From: JAAZLS01 sp964463285
Lineage (GTDB): Bacteria > Bacillota > Dethiobacteria > DTU022
Reading direction: 5' to 3'
Length of the DNA: 21,080 bases
NCBI GenBank assembly: GCA_964463285.1
Contig: CAYXBB010000031.1
Location: forward strand, 1-21,080
The notes under the pieces are model-generated. The model ran no database searches, was not told the origin of the DNA, and saw only the letters and a program-made list of their open reading frames with translations. The first letter of the stretch is position 1; each line of letters opens with the position of its first letter. The position numbers were made by a program, and so were the translations under genes. Of the stretch, positions 15,284 to 21,080 are shown in pieces.

Positions 15284-15568
15284 TTATTCTTGAGGCTGCT
15301 TGGAGGGAACGATAGCCAGTGTGTACCCGAGGGGCTGCAGGATTTTGAATAAAGTGTTTATCTGTGGTGTCGCTTTCATGCTTTCAAGCCTTGCAATTGC
15401 GGGCTGCTTCAAGCCCGCAAGGTCAGCAAGTTCTTTTTGTGACAGTCCCTTCGATTCTCTGGCTTCAATCAATTTCCCAATCAACGCTACTTCAAAATCT
15501 ATTTCTGCTTTTTGTATCGGGTCAATGAATTTGGGGTCATTCCAAAGTTTGTTAAAATTGGTTCCCAT
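15284..15568 (-). CDS. higA: XRE-family antitoxin (HigA-like) of the second TA pair
   Basis: A 94-residue protein with a helix-turn-helix at about residues 31-86 (core KGLSQKELADLAGLKQPAIA, 40-59) and a short basic-hydrophobic end (YTLAIVPSK). It belongs to the antitoxin class paired with Gp49/HigB-like toxins. The start follows the toxin stop by two bases, and its ribosome binding site (AAAGGAG on the minus strand, 15578-15584) lies inside the end of the toxin gene, so the two are translated together. It likely neutralises the toxin and represses the shared promoter. Confidence 0.82.
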   Translation of the reverse strand: MGTNFNKLWNDPKFIDPIQKAEIDFEVALIGKLIEARESKGLSQKELADLAGLKQPAIARLESMKATPQINTLFKILQPLGYTLAIVPSKQPQE

Positions 15569-15570
15569 AT

Positions 15571-15927
15571 CTATTCGCTCCTTTTAAGGTGATCGGCCTG
15601 ATTTTTTTTCGCTTGTTCAATCTCTCTGCGAGGAGTCCTCTTGGTCTTTTTCAGAAAATGATGTAGCAATATAAATGTGTTATCTCTAAAATAGAAGAAT
15701 ATCCTATCATTCAACGGGCGCAATTCCCAGATATCATCTTTGATGTGCTTAACGAAAGGTTCTCCTGCTCTCGTTCCGTATTCTTGCAGTATTCTAATGT
15801 AGGTCAAAATCTTTTTGCTGCGGATGCGGTCACTTTTGCTTGTTTGTCCTTTGGCTTGCAATTCGACAATGAAATCTTTAATAGGCTCGTTGCCGTTTCG
15901 GTTTTCATAAAATTCAACTTCGAACAT
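15571..15927 (-). CDS. higB: HigB/RelE-like toxin (phage-derived Gp49-like family)
   Basis: A 118-residue basic protein matching Gp49/HigB toxins, probable mRNA interferases: a FEVEFYENRNGNEPIKDFI start, a central ILQEYGTRAGEPFVKHIKDDIWELRP segment given here as 68-93, the strand RIFFYFRD and the basic LLHHFLKKTKRTPRREIEQA end (about 94-112). These are the standard landmarks of the family and appear intact. The basic terminal helix (KKNQADHLKR) is typical. Toxin precedes antitoxin, as in higBA. It has its own promoter and is on the opposite strand to all BREX genes. It is unrelated in sequence detail to the toxin at 12506. Confidence 0.82.
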   Translation of the reverse strand: MFEVEFYENRNGNEPIKDFIVELQAKGQTSKSDRIRSKKILTYIRILQEYGTRAGEPFVKHIKDDIWELRPLNDRIFFYFRDNTFILLHHFLKKTKRTPRREIEQAKKNQADHLKRSE

Positions 15928-15956
15928 CCTTTAGTGTTCCCCTTTATTATATTATT

Positions 15957-15984
15957 ATTATAACATATTCGTTATTAAGTGCAA
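15957..15984 (-). promoter_or_regulatory. Promoter of the minus-strand higBA pair
   Basis: On the minus strand, TTGCAC (15984-15979), a 16-base spacer, then TATAAT (15962-15957), 30 bases before the toxin start. A near-palindrome TAAC-N6-GTTA (15961-15974) fills the spacer, and AACAAATTTGTT (15986-15997), a perfect 12-base palindrome, lies just upstream; both are operator candidates for the antitoxin. Confidence 0.6.
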
Positions 15985-16003
15985 CAACAAATTTGTTATA
16001 TTT

Positions 16004-16033
16004 GTCATGAATCTATTAATCATGATTCATGAC
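16004..16033. repeat. Perfect 10-base inverted repeat upstream of higBA
   Basis: GTCATGAATC (16004-16013) and GATTCATGAC (16024-16033) are exact reverse complements separated by ten bases. A related CATGAATCAT occurs again near 16097. No T-run follows, so a regulator-binding site is more likely than a terminator. Confidence 0.55.
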
Positions 16034-16674
16034 CCTCGATTATCTTTGCCTCCAAGTATAAAACATTTTTTATCTAATGTGTTATTATAATGTTTGCATG
16101 AATCATTCAGAGTCAACCTGTTAGAAAGTGTATTACCTCAATGGCATATTCCCTGCAATGGTTAAGTAGTAGTGTCATGTTTCATAAAAACTACAAGAAC
16201 AATATGTATAAAAAAGATACGTTATGTATAGTTTTTTTCGGGATAAGGCCCGCAAACATCGAGATTTTCGAACAAGAAAACACGACTTGATACCTTGTGG
16301 GATCAGTAACGATGGATCCCTAATCCATAGGCCGGGGGGTCAAATCTTCTAAGGTGCACTACACCAAGTTTTACACGTTACCTTGCATAATAACAATTTC
16401 TTATACTTAGGTATCTGGCATGCTTGAACTTTTCCACAGATAGGGATTGCAACAAAATCGGGTTATGGCAATGCGCCAGTAACCTTGTCTTGTATTCATT
16501 GTCAAGGGCAGCCCTATAGTTCCCCAAAATGCCGATTTTTAATTAACCATTGACAATTTGTCCCTTTTATCGTAATTAAAAAACTATGCGAGCTAAACAT
16601 TGTGTAACCATCGATACTTGTTTAGTCTTGCTACTATTAAAAAGGTTAACTTAAATTACAAGGAGGCAAATAAG
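16034..16674. other. Gene-free stretch of about 640 bases
   Basis: No open frame here resembles a protein. It contains the tRNA-like element at 16290-16361, an eight-base inverted pair AAAAACTA (16186-16193) and TAGTTTTT (16229-16236), and, near its right end, TTGACA at 16550-16555 inside a GACAA-T-TTGTC palindrome (16552-16562). The TTGACA could be the -35 box of the following gene, but I see only a poor -10 (TAATTA at 16573) at correct spacing. Confidence 0.4.
16290..16361 (+). other. Decayed tRNA-like sequence (tRNA-Arg(CCT)-like)
   Basis: Parts line up as a tRNA: acceptor 5' ATACCTT (16290-16296) pairs six of seven with AAGGTGC (16351-16357); anticodon stem ATGGA/TCCAT (16312-16316, 16324-16328) is perfect around a seven-base loop TCCCTAA; variable loop AGGCC; T arm GGGGG / CTTCT (16334-16338, 16346-16350, two GC and three GU pairs) around GTCAAAT. 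The end reads A-CTA in place of A-CCA. Defects: position 33 is C where U is invariant, and the D arm is only about 15 bases in all with no stem. It is therefore non-functional if it is a tRNA remnant, and could be an old integration site. Chance resemblance is possible. Confidence 0.35.
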
Positions 16675-16677
16675 CTG
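16661..16677 (+). promoter_or_regulatory. Ribosome binding site pointing to a CTG start
   Basis: AGGAGG at 16661-16666 lies eight bases before CTG at 16675. The protein family begins at exactly this residue (M-R-I-A-L-L-x-C-T). TTG codons further upstream at 16600 and 16618 have no ribosome binding site. Confidence 0.6.
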
Positions 16678-18072
16678 AGAATTGCTCTTCTCCAGTGCAC
16701 CAGCAAAAAGAAATTCTATAAATGCCCGGCGAGGGAGCTCTATTCAGAGAGCCCCCGTTTCCGCTTAGCCTACGATCTGGCGAAGCTGGTAGCAGATAAA
16801 ATATTTATTTTATCTGCTAAGTATGGCTTGGTTGAAGAAGAGACGGTAATTGAACCTTATGAGGAAACCTTTAGGGATAAATCGGCATCTGAAAGGGCGG
16901 CCTGGGGGGAGCGGGTGATAAAAGGGCTAAAGGGCCATACGGATCTCGAAGGCGACCGGTTTATGGTGATCGCCGGAGAGAACTACCGGAAAAATCTCCT
17001 GCCTCATTTGACTCATTTTTGGCTCCCTCTAAAGGGTAAAAGGCAGGGAGAATGGATTTCAGAGTTAAGGCGTTTAATTGAGTTGGAGGAGGAATCTAAT
17101 TACGGGAAGGCCCTGCACATGCTTTTCAATGGGCTGCCGCGCTTAAATTGGGAAACGATCGGGTGGGTGCCCTATAAAAATGGCATATATATAATGTTTG
17201 AAAAGGGTGAGCGCTACCGGGGTATGGACCGAATAGTGCGGATAGGTACCCACCGCGGCAGAGACCGTCTACTTAGAAGATTGAAAGATCACTTTATAAG
17301 AGAAAATGCCAGGGGCAGCATTCTGCGTAAAAATATTGGTAGAGTTCTTTTAAATAAAGCTGCCGATCCATATCTAAAGGTATGGAATATTAACTGGCGG
17401 AATATCGCGAACAGGGAAAATTACGGGCATTTAGAAAATGTAGATTTTGAAGCCGGGCTGGAAAGAGAGATCAGCAGTTACTTAAGGGACCATATCACCT
17501 TTACCTGTTTCCCGGTTGAGGAGAAAGATGACCGGCTAAGACTGGAAGAAGGGATTATTGCCACCCTTAACCGGGATCCGGCCTTTGGACCGGGCCCCGG
17601 TTGGTTCGGCCGAAAGAGTCCTATTGAAGATATAGCTGAAAGCGGTTTATGGAACAGACATGGCCTATGGGGGGAGCTTTTAGATAATGAAGAACTGGCG
17701 TGGGTCAAATGCCTGGCCCGGTTTGGGAACGATAGCTCGGAGGACGGTAAGGGAACTGAGGCATCAGCGCCAAGAACGGTAAAGAAGGGTGAAGCGGCCG
17801 TAAAACAAACTAATGCTCGGGTTAGATTGACAGCCGATGATCTGCGCCAGTATCTGGATGAACTGTTTGCAGAAGGGAAAAAGAAGAATCAGGAATATCT
17901 TGACCTGGTATCGGGGGATATTCACCGGGCAATGGGCATGAAAAACCGGATGCCGCAGGTTTGCCGGATAATGTATGAAAAAATGGAGGCTGGTGATAAA
18001 GTCTTGCATACCACCCCCAGTGGCATGAGTTCAACCATAAAAATCAGATACTTTTTTAGGGATAGAGGCTGA
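16675..18072 (+). CDS. Three-part DUF6884 / GIY-YIG-like nuclease / C-terminal module protein
   Basis: A 465-residue protein from the CTG start. Residues 1-140 match DUF6884, related to YaaA/DUF328: IALLQCTSKKK, CPARELYSESPRF, then ILSAKYGLVEEE...EPYEET. Residues about 165-310 look like a GIY-YIG endonuclease domain: GIY at 170-172, RIG at 189-191 (normally YIG), RLLRRLKDHF after it, and RLEEGIIATLN at 289-299, which holds the metal-binding glutamate (E291 or E292) and following asparagine. Residues about 385-465 are a separate conserved module (RMPQVCRIMYEKM, GDKVLHTTPSGMSSTIKIRY), reminiscent of a domain named DUF7669. Soluble, no signal peptide. YaaA-like folds have been linked to DNA binding, and GIY-YIG domains cut DNA, so a nuclease that reads damaged or modified DNA is a fair guess, not shown. 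It stands alone, in a defence setting. Confidence 0.6.
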   Translation: MRIALLQCTSKKKFYKCPARELYSESPRFRLAYDLAKLVADKIFILSAKYGLVEEETVIEPYEETFRDKSASERAAWGERVIKGLKGHTDLEGDRFMVIAGENYRKNLLPHLTHFWLPLKGKRQGEWISELRRLIELEEESNYGKALHMLFNGLPRLNWETIGWVPYKNGIYIMFEKGERYRGMDRIVRIGTHRGRDRLLRRLKDHFIRENARGSILRKNIGRVLLNKAADPYLKVWNINWRNIANRENYGHLENVDFEAGLEREISSYLRDHITFTCFPVEEKDDRLRLEEGIIATLNRDPAFGPGPGWFGRKSPIEDIAESGLWNRHGLWGELLDNEELAWVKCLARFGNDSSEDGKGTEASAPRTVKKGEAAVKQTNARVRLTADDLRQYLDELFAEGKKKNQEYLDLVSGDIHRAMGMKNRMPQVCRIMYEKMEAGDKVLHTTPSGMSSTIKIRYFFRDRG

Positions 18073-18259
18073 TAGAAAAGAATTAAGCCGGAAGAGACAA
18101 TATAAATATAAATAAAGAGGGCGTTTCTGATGGTTGCGGTGGCGGTTATGGATATGTACACAATACCTCCGTCCCCGTGTGGATTATACCAAATTGTTTC
18201 CTAGAAAGATATAAACAATGTCGACCAAGCTTTTATTGCTATCGAAGGCAACTCCTTTT

Positions 18260-18849
18260 TCATACTTGCTTTTTATCCGAATATATAGACTCCACCTCTT
18301 CTTTAATCTTCTTTATTAATAATAAAGGATCCATTGAATAGTTAACAACACATTTTTTAACATGCTTTTCATCAGTTAGTTTTAATTTTAAATAAGTTGT
18401 ATCTTTTTCATCATTAGTTACTACAATTATTTTCTTTTGTCTACCCAAATGTTTTGTGCAAATAAAATCACGCAAATACGCGTTTACATGATTATCATCT
18501 TCATTAATATTGTAGCCCAAAATAACAAGTATATTCGATTCATCCAAGGTATCTTTCATCATTTGGAAGGCCTTTATTTGATGATGAGACACTATCGGTT
18601 TTGTATAAGACTGCCCAAAAATGAAAGGAAAATACAATTTATCATTGGGCAAATTTTCTTGAGTAATATCTATAACCTCAAGAGTTTCAGGGATTTCAAA
18701 TAATTTTAACTGACCATTCAGGATCAATAATGGTATGAAAATATCTGTCTAGAATATGGGCTATACTTGTAGGCAAATGATTTTTTATCTTATTCTCTTT
18801 AATAAAAAGTTCTGTAATCTGTCCATTAAAATCACCAAGCCCTTTGTTT
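18260..18849 (-). pseudogene. SIR2-like domain protein remnant
   Basis: The longest piece (18260-18727) encodes 155 residues with PFIFGQSYTKPIVSHHQ, then NILVILGYNINEDDNHVNAYLRDF, the pattern found late in SIR2-type NADase domains of bacterial defence proteins. A second frame (about 18849-18696) continues upstream with GLGDFNGQITELFIKEN...AHILDRYFHTIIDPE, ends in TGA at 18698-18696, and overlaps the first piece, so a frameshift lies near 18700-18725. A stop at 18852-18850 closes the upstream end and the N-terminal NAD-binding part is missing. SIR2 domains deplete NAD+ in several abortive-infection systems. It is AT-rich compared with neighbours. The SIR2 assignment is by motif memory and could be wrong; the fragmentary state is clear. 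Confidence 0.6.
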
Positions 18850-18889
18850 TATAGCACAATATACAACTCATAATTGTATCTAATTTGAC

Positions 18890-18914
18890 AAAAAAAATAG
18901 CGCTCAAATAGCGC
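18890..18914 (-). terminator. Hairpin with T-run reading leftward
   Basis: On the minus strand, GCGCT-ATTTG-AGCGC (18914-18900) is followed by TA and eight T's (18897-18890). It reads as a short rho-independent terminator toward the SIR2 remnant, perhaps left from a lost gene to the right. Confidence 0.45.
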
Positions 18915-19106
18915 AGTGTCAGTCTTTCTTTCACTTATTGAATGTTAGCTAACTGTTAAACGGGCGAAATAGCCGAGGGCCCGCAAACACTTTGCTTAGT
19001 TTGTAAATTTGTTGCCCGCCATGATCATACTGCACGGGCAGGTGAATTTGAGAAGACGAGATATCATTCCAGATGGATATTTGTTTGCCTTTAATCAGGT
19101 GATATG

Positions 19107-20402
19107 ATGTTGGATAGCAGGATTTTACGGATAATGGCCGGACGCGATTGTGATAAAATATTATCCGGGCATTTAAAATCAGATGGGCAGGTGAGTTGCG
19201 AGATGGACTGGGAGGCCCTGGAGGGGCTGGAAGAGTACGAGAGGCGTTCCGCCGCCCGCAGAGAAGAGCGGCTTTGGAAAGAGGTAGACATACCCTGCAG
19301 TCTTTCCGATTTAATCGGCGGGCTAACCAAAGAAGAAATGAGCAACATTCGCAGGAGTTATAATCTCAAGCGGTTGAGCGCTTTGAACAAGTCGGATCTG
19401 GCCGCAAAACTTGTCGAATTGGTGCCCGGGAAATTTGCCGAAGCCTTACATAACCTAGATCAGGGAAGGTACAGCCTCCTAAAAGCGATGGCCAAAAATT
19501 CGGGGGTGCTCGAAGGGGTGGACCTGGAGGCTGCTCAAGCGGAGGCGTTGCGCAATAGCTGTCTTGTTTTCCCGGGCATCTGCCATGATGAAAAGGTGTT
19601 GTACATGCCCTCGGAACTGGCCGTTATTTTTAACCGCACTGATGGGGTCGCCCTGAAAAGGGTGGTTAAACGAAACACGGAGTGGATCACCTTGACCCAC
19701 GGCATGCTTCATTATTACGGAGTCATGGGTATGGGAACTCTGGTGAAAAAAATTGAGGAGCTTACCGGGGAAAAGGTAGATTATTTGGATTATATAAGGG
19801 TGATCACACCGGCCATGGATTTTTATGAGCAGGTTCAATATACTTTTCGCGGTCTCTGTGATTGCAGGGTGGACGATGCGGAGGAGATCTTTGATGAGCA
19901 AAGATCACGGCAAAATTTTGATCACTACCCCTTCACGAAGGAGCAGCTTCTGGCTGCGGGTATTACCGGTTATGTTGATAAAACTGCCGCCATGGATGAT
20001 TTCTTGAAACTTTTGGCCGAGAATTATGATTTAAGCCAAGGAGAAATAGAAAAAATTGCGCTTCAGCTGGTTTGCCTTGTCAATAACGGCGGGAAGCCGG
20101 GTAAAATTTTAAGTTACCTGGAAAGCCGGCTGGAATTTCCCTCTTTTGAATTTGTGCAGCTGCTGACGGCGAAAATTGTGGAGGTGCACAATAACACCCG
20201 GCAATGGGTTTTAAAGGGCCATACCCCCAATGAATTATTCCAGGAGGAGAAAAAATTTCTAAAGCCGTTGCCCGCAGAGCCCCTCTTACCGGAGCAGGCA
20301 GGGCCGGCGATCTACGATTACGAAACCCGCAAAAAAGTAGGGCGCAACGATCCCTGTCCTTGTGGCAGCGGAAAGAAATTTAAAAGGTGCTGCGGCCGCT
20401 AG
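19107..20402 (+). CDS. SEC-C zinc-motif protein
   Basis: A 431-residue soluble protein ending in a SEC-C motif: RNDPCPCGSGKKFKRCC, a small zinc-binding segment also found at the end of SecA and in many stand-alone proteins. The rest is helical. Residues about 65-115 (LSDLIGGLTKEEMSNIRRSY, then ALNKSDLAAKLVELV) look like a small helical nucleic-acid or protein-binding domain similar to Rho-N/SAP-like helices. No catalytic motif is visible. Two ATGs are adjacent (19104, 19107); AGGTGA at 19097-19102 leaves four bases to the second and only one to the first, so I prefer the second. GC and codon use are like the BREX genes and unlike the AT-rich insertions between. The TetR gene follows at once, so the pair may be an operon. 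Function unknown. Confidence 0.75.
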   Translation: MLDSRILRIMAGRDCDKILSGHLKSDGQVSCEMDWEALEGLEEYERRSAARREERLWKEVDIPCSLSDLIGGLTKEEMSNIRRSYNLKRLSALNKSDLAAKLVELVPGKFAEALHNLDQGRYSLLKAMAKNSGVLEGVDLEAAQAEALRNSCLVFPGICHDEKVLYMPSELAVIFNRTDGVALKRVVKRNTEWITLTHGMLHYYGVMGMGTLVKKIEELTGEKVDYLDYIRVITPAMDFYEQVQYTFRGLCDCRVDDAEEIFDEQRSRQNFDHYPFTKEQLLAAGITGYVDKTAAMDDFLKLLAENYDLSQGEIEKIALQLVCLVNNGGKPGKILSYLESRLEFPSFEFVQLLTAKIVEVHNNTRQWVLKGHTPNELFQEEKKFLKPLPAEPLLPEQAGPAIYDYETRKKVGRNDPCPCGSGKKFKRCCGR

Positions 20403-20406
20403 CATA

Positions 20407-21036
20407 TTGTGCGACAGCTTAAAAAATCAACCTCTCGAATCAACCGATGGGTTGATTTCTTTAATTTTGTTTACGGTATATATTCTGATGGAGAAAGGGG
20501 TAAACCCCTACTCGATCAAAGTGGCGGATATAGCCGGAGAAGCGGATATAGGAAAGGGTACCTTATATGATTATTTCTCCTCCAAGGAGGAAGCTATATC
20601 CCATGCCATCTTGTACAATGTTAAAAATGGGATAGACGACATATTTTTAAAGGTGAGAAACCGACGTGGGTTCAAGGAGAAATTTTATGAGATACTGCAT
20701 ATAATTGCTGAACGGTTGGAGAGCAATATATCGATTTTCAGAATCATGCTCTCCGCGGGAGGGATACAGGAATTTTACGGGTACCTTTCAGAATACAAGG
20801 GCGAGCTGTCGGCCCACTTCTCCGAGATCCATGAGATTTATGATCATCTGATGGAATGTGGGATCAAGGAGGGGGCTATTCGGGAGGCAGAGGATGCCTA
20901 TTACCGGGATATGGCCATCACCGGCGCCATCCTTGGATTTTCCCAATATTTAGGGCAGAGGCATTTCAGATCTACGATTAGTGTTGAGGAGGCCATGGCT
21001 GCTGCCTACAGAATTTTGCTGAAGGCCCTGAATTAA
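20407..21036 (+). CDS. TetR/AcrR-family transcriptional regulator
   Basis: A protein of about 209 residues. The N-terminal helix-turn-helix is clear: YSIKVADIAGEADIGKGTLY then DYFSSKEEAISHAI (about residues 33-68), the standard TetR layout. The C-terminal part is helical and would bind an unidentified ligand. The start is uncertain. TTG 20407 gives a normal TetR length and begins four bases after the SEC-C stop, without a clear ribosome binding site. A GTG at 20362 in the same frame would add 15 residues and overlap the SEC-C gene by 41 bases, also without a clear site. Coupled translation with the SEC-C gene is likely. After the stop, only 44 bases remain in the window, with a tandem GGTTACC. 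Confidence 0.82.
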   Translation: MCDSLKNQPLESTDGLISLILFTVYILMEKGVNPYSIKVADIAGEADIGKGTLYDYFSSKEEAISHAILYNVKNGIDDIFLKVRNRRGFKEKFYEILHIIAERLESNISIFRIMLSAGGIQEFYGYLSEYKGELSAHFSEIHEIYDHLMECGIKEGAIREAEDAYYRDMAITGAILGFSQYLGQRHFRSTISVEEAMAAAYRILLKALN

Positions 21037-21080
21037 TTGCTCTGGGTTACCGGTTACCGGGTGGTGGCCAACAATAGAAC

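Noticed and set aside
16186..16240. AAAAACTA / TAGTTTTT inverted pair followed by T's, resembling a terminator.
   Set aside because: The arms are 35 bases apart, AT-only apart from one C or G, and the inner sequence does not pair well. No gene ends nearby on the + strand.
18129..18204. Small + strand frame starting ATGGTTGCGGTG after the nuclease gene.
   Set aside because: Only about 24 codons, no good ribosome binding site, and no conserved pattern.
16247..18989. The 12-mer GGCCCGCAAACA occurs at 16247-16258 and 18978-18989, flanking the nuclease gene and SIR2 remnant like attachment repeats.
   Set aside because: A window of this size is expected to contain several chance 12-base matches, the flanking bases do not match, and no integrase is present.
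1..21080. CRISPR array or long tandem repeats.
   Set aside because: Read through by eye, no regularly spaced repeat of 20 or more bases was found.

Overview
The window looks like a chromosomal defence island from a low-to-mid GC member of the Bacillota, most likely a clostridial (Peptococcaceae-like) bacterium. The evidence is strong AGGAGG-type ribosome binding sites, TTG starts, AT-rich promoters and the protein style. No species marker is present, so this is an inference.

Left half (1-12325): most of a type 3 BREX phage-defence operon, all on the + strand. It runs brxC (5' end outside the window), the pglX-type methyltransferase, an AT-rich HD-domain phosphohydrolase gene that is not part of the canonical six-gene set, the SNF2-like helicase brxHII, pglZ and brxA. 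brxHII, pglZ and brxA are joined by ATGA stop/start overlaps. brxF, normally upstream of brxC, would lie outside the window. The middle of pglX (about 3421-3960) is about 32% GC by hand count, far below its flanks, which suggests an exchanged target-recognition region.

Centre (12326-14947): a three-gene toxin-antitoxin-chaperone (TAC) operon: a RelE/HigB-like toxin, an XRE antitoxin with a C-terminal tail, and a SecB-like chaperone. It has its own promoter and a palindromic operator candidate. A heavily decayed rhuM-family gene follows.

Right half (14948-21080): a second HigBA-type toxin-antitoxin pair on the minus strand with a good promoter; a 0.6 kb non-coding stretch that includes a decayed tRNA-like element; a three-part gene (DUF6884/YaaA-like region, GIY-YIG-like nuclease domain, conserved C-terminal module) that seems to start at a CTG codon; a broken SIR2-like gene on the minus strand; and finally a SEC-C zinc-motif protein gene overlapping or abutting a TetR-family regulator, which look like ordinary chromosomal genes.

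Functionally, BREX would methylate host DNA (PglX) and block phage replication through the BrxC/PglZ/BrxHII/BrxA machinery. The HD enzyme is a candidate accessory nucleotide hydrolase or nuclease. The TA and TAC modules may stabilise the island or act in abortive infection. The rhuM and SIR2 remnants show repeated gain and loss of defence or mobile genes here. The best candidates for something new are the HD gene inside the BREX operon, the TAC next to BREX, and the DUF6884/GIY-YIG fusion.
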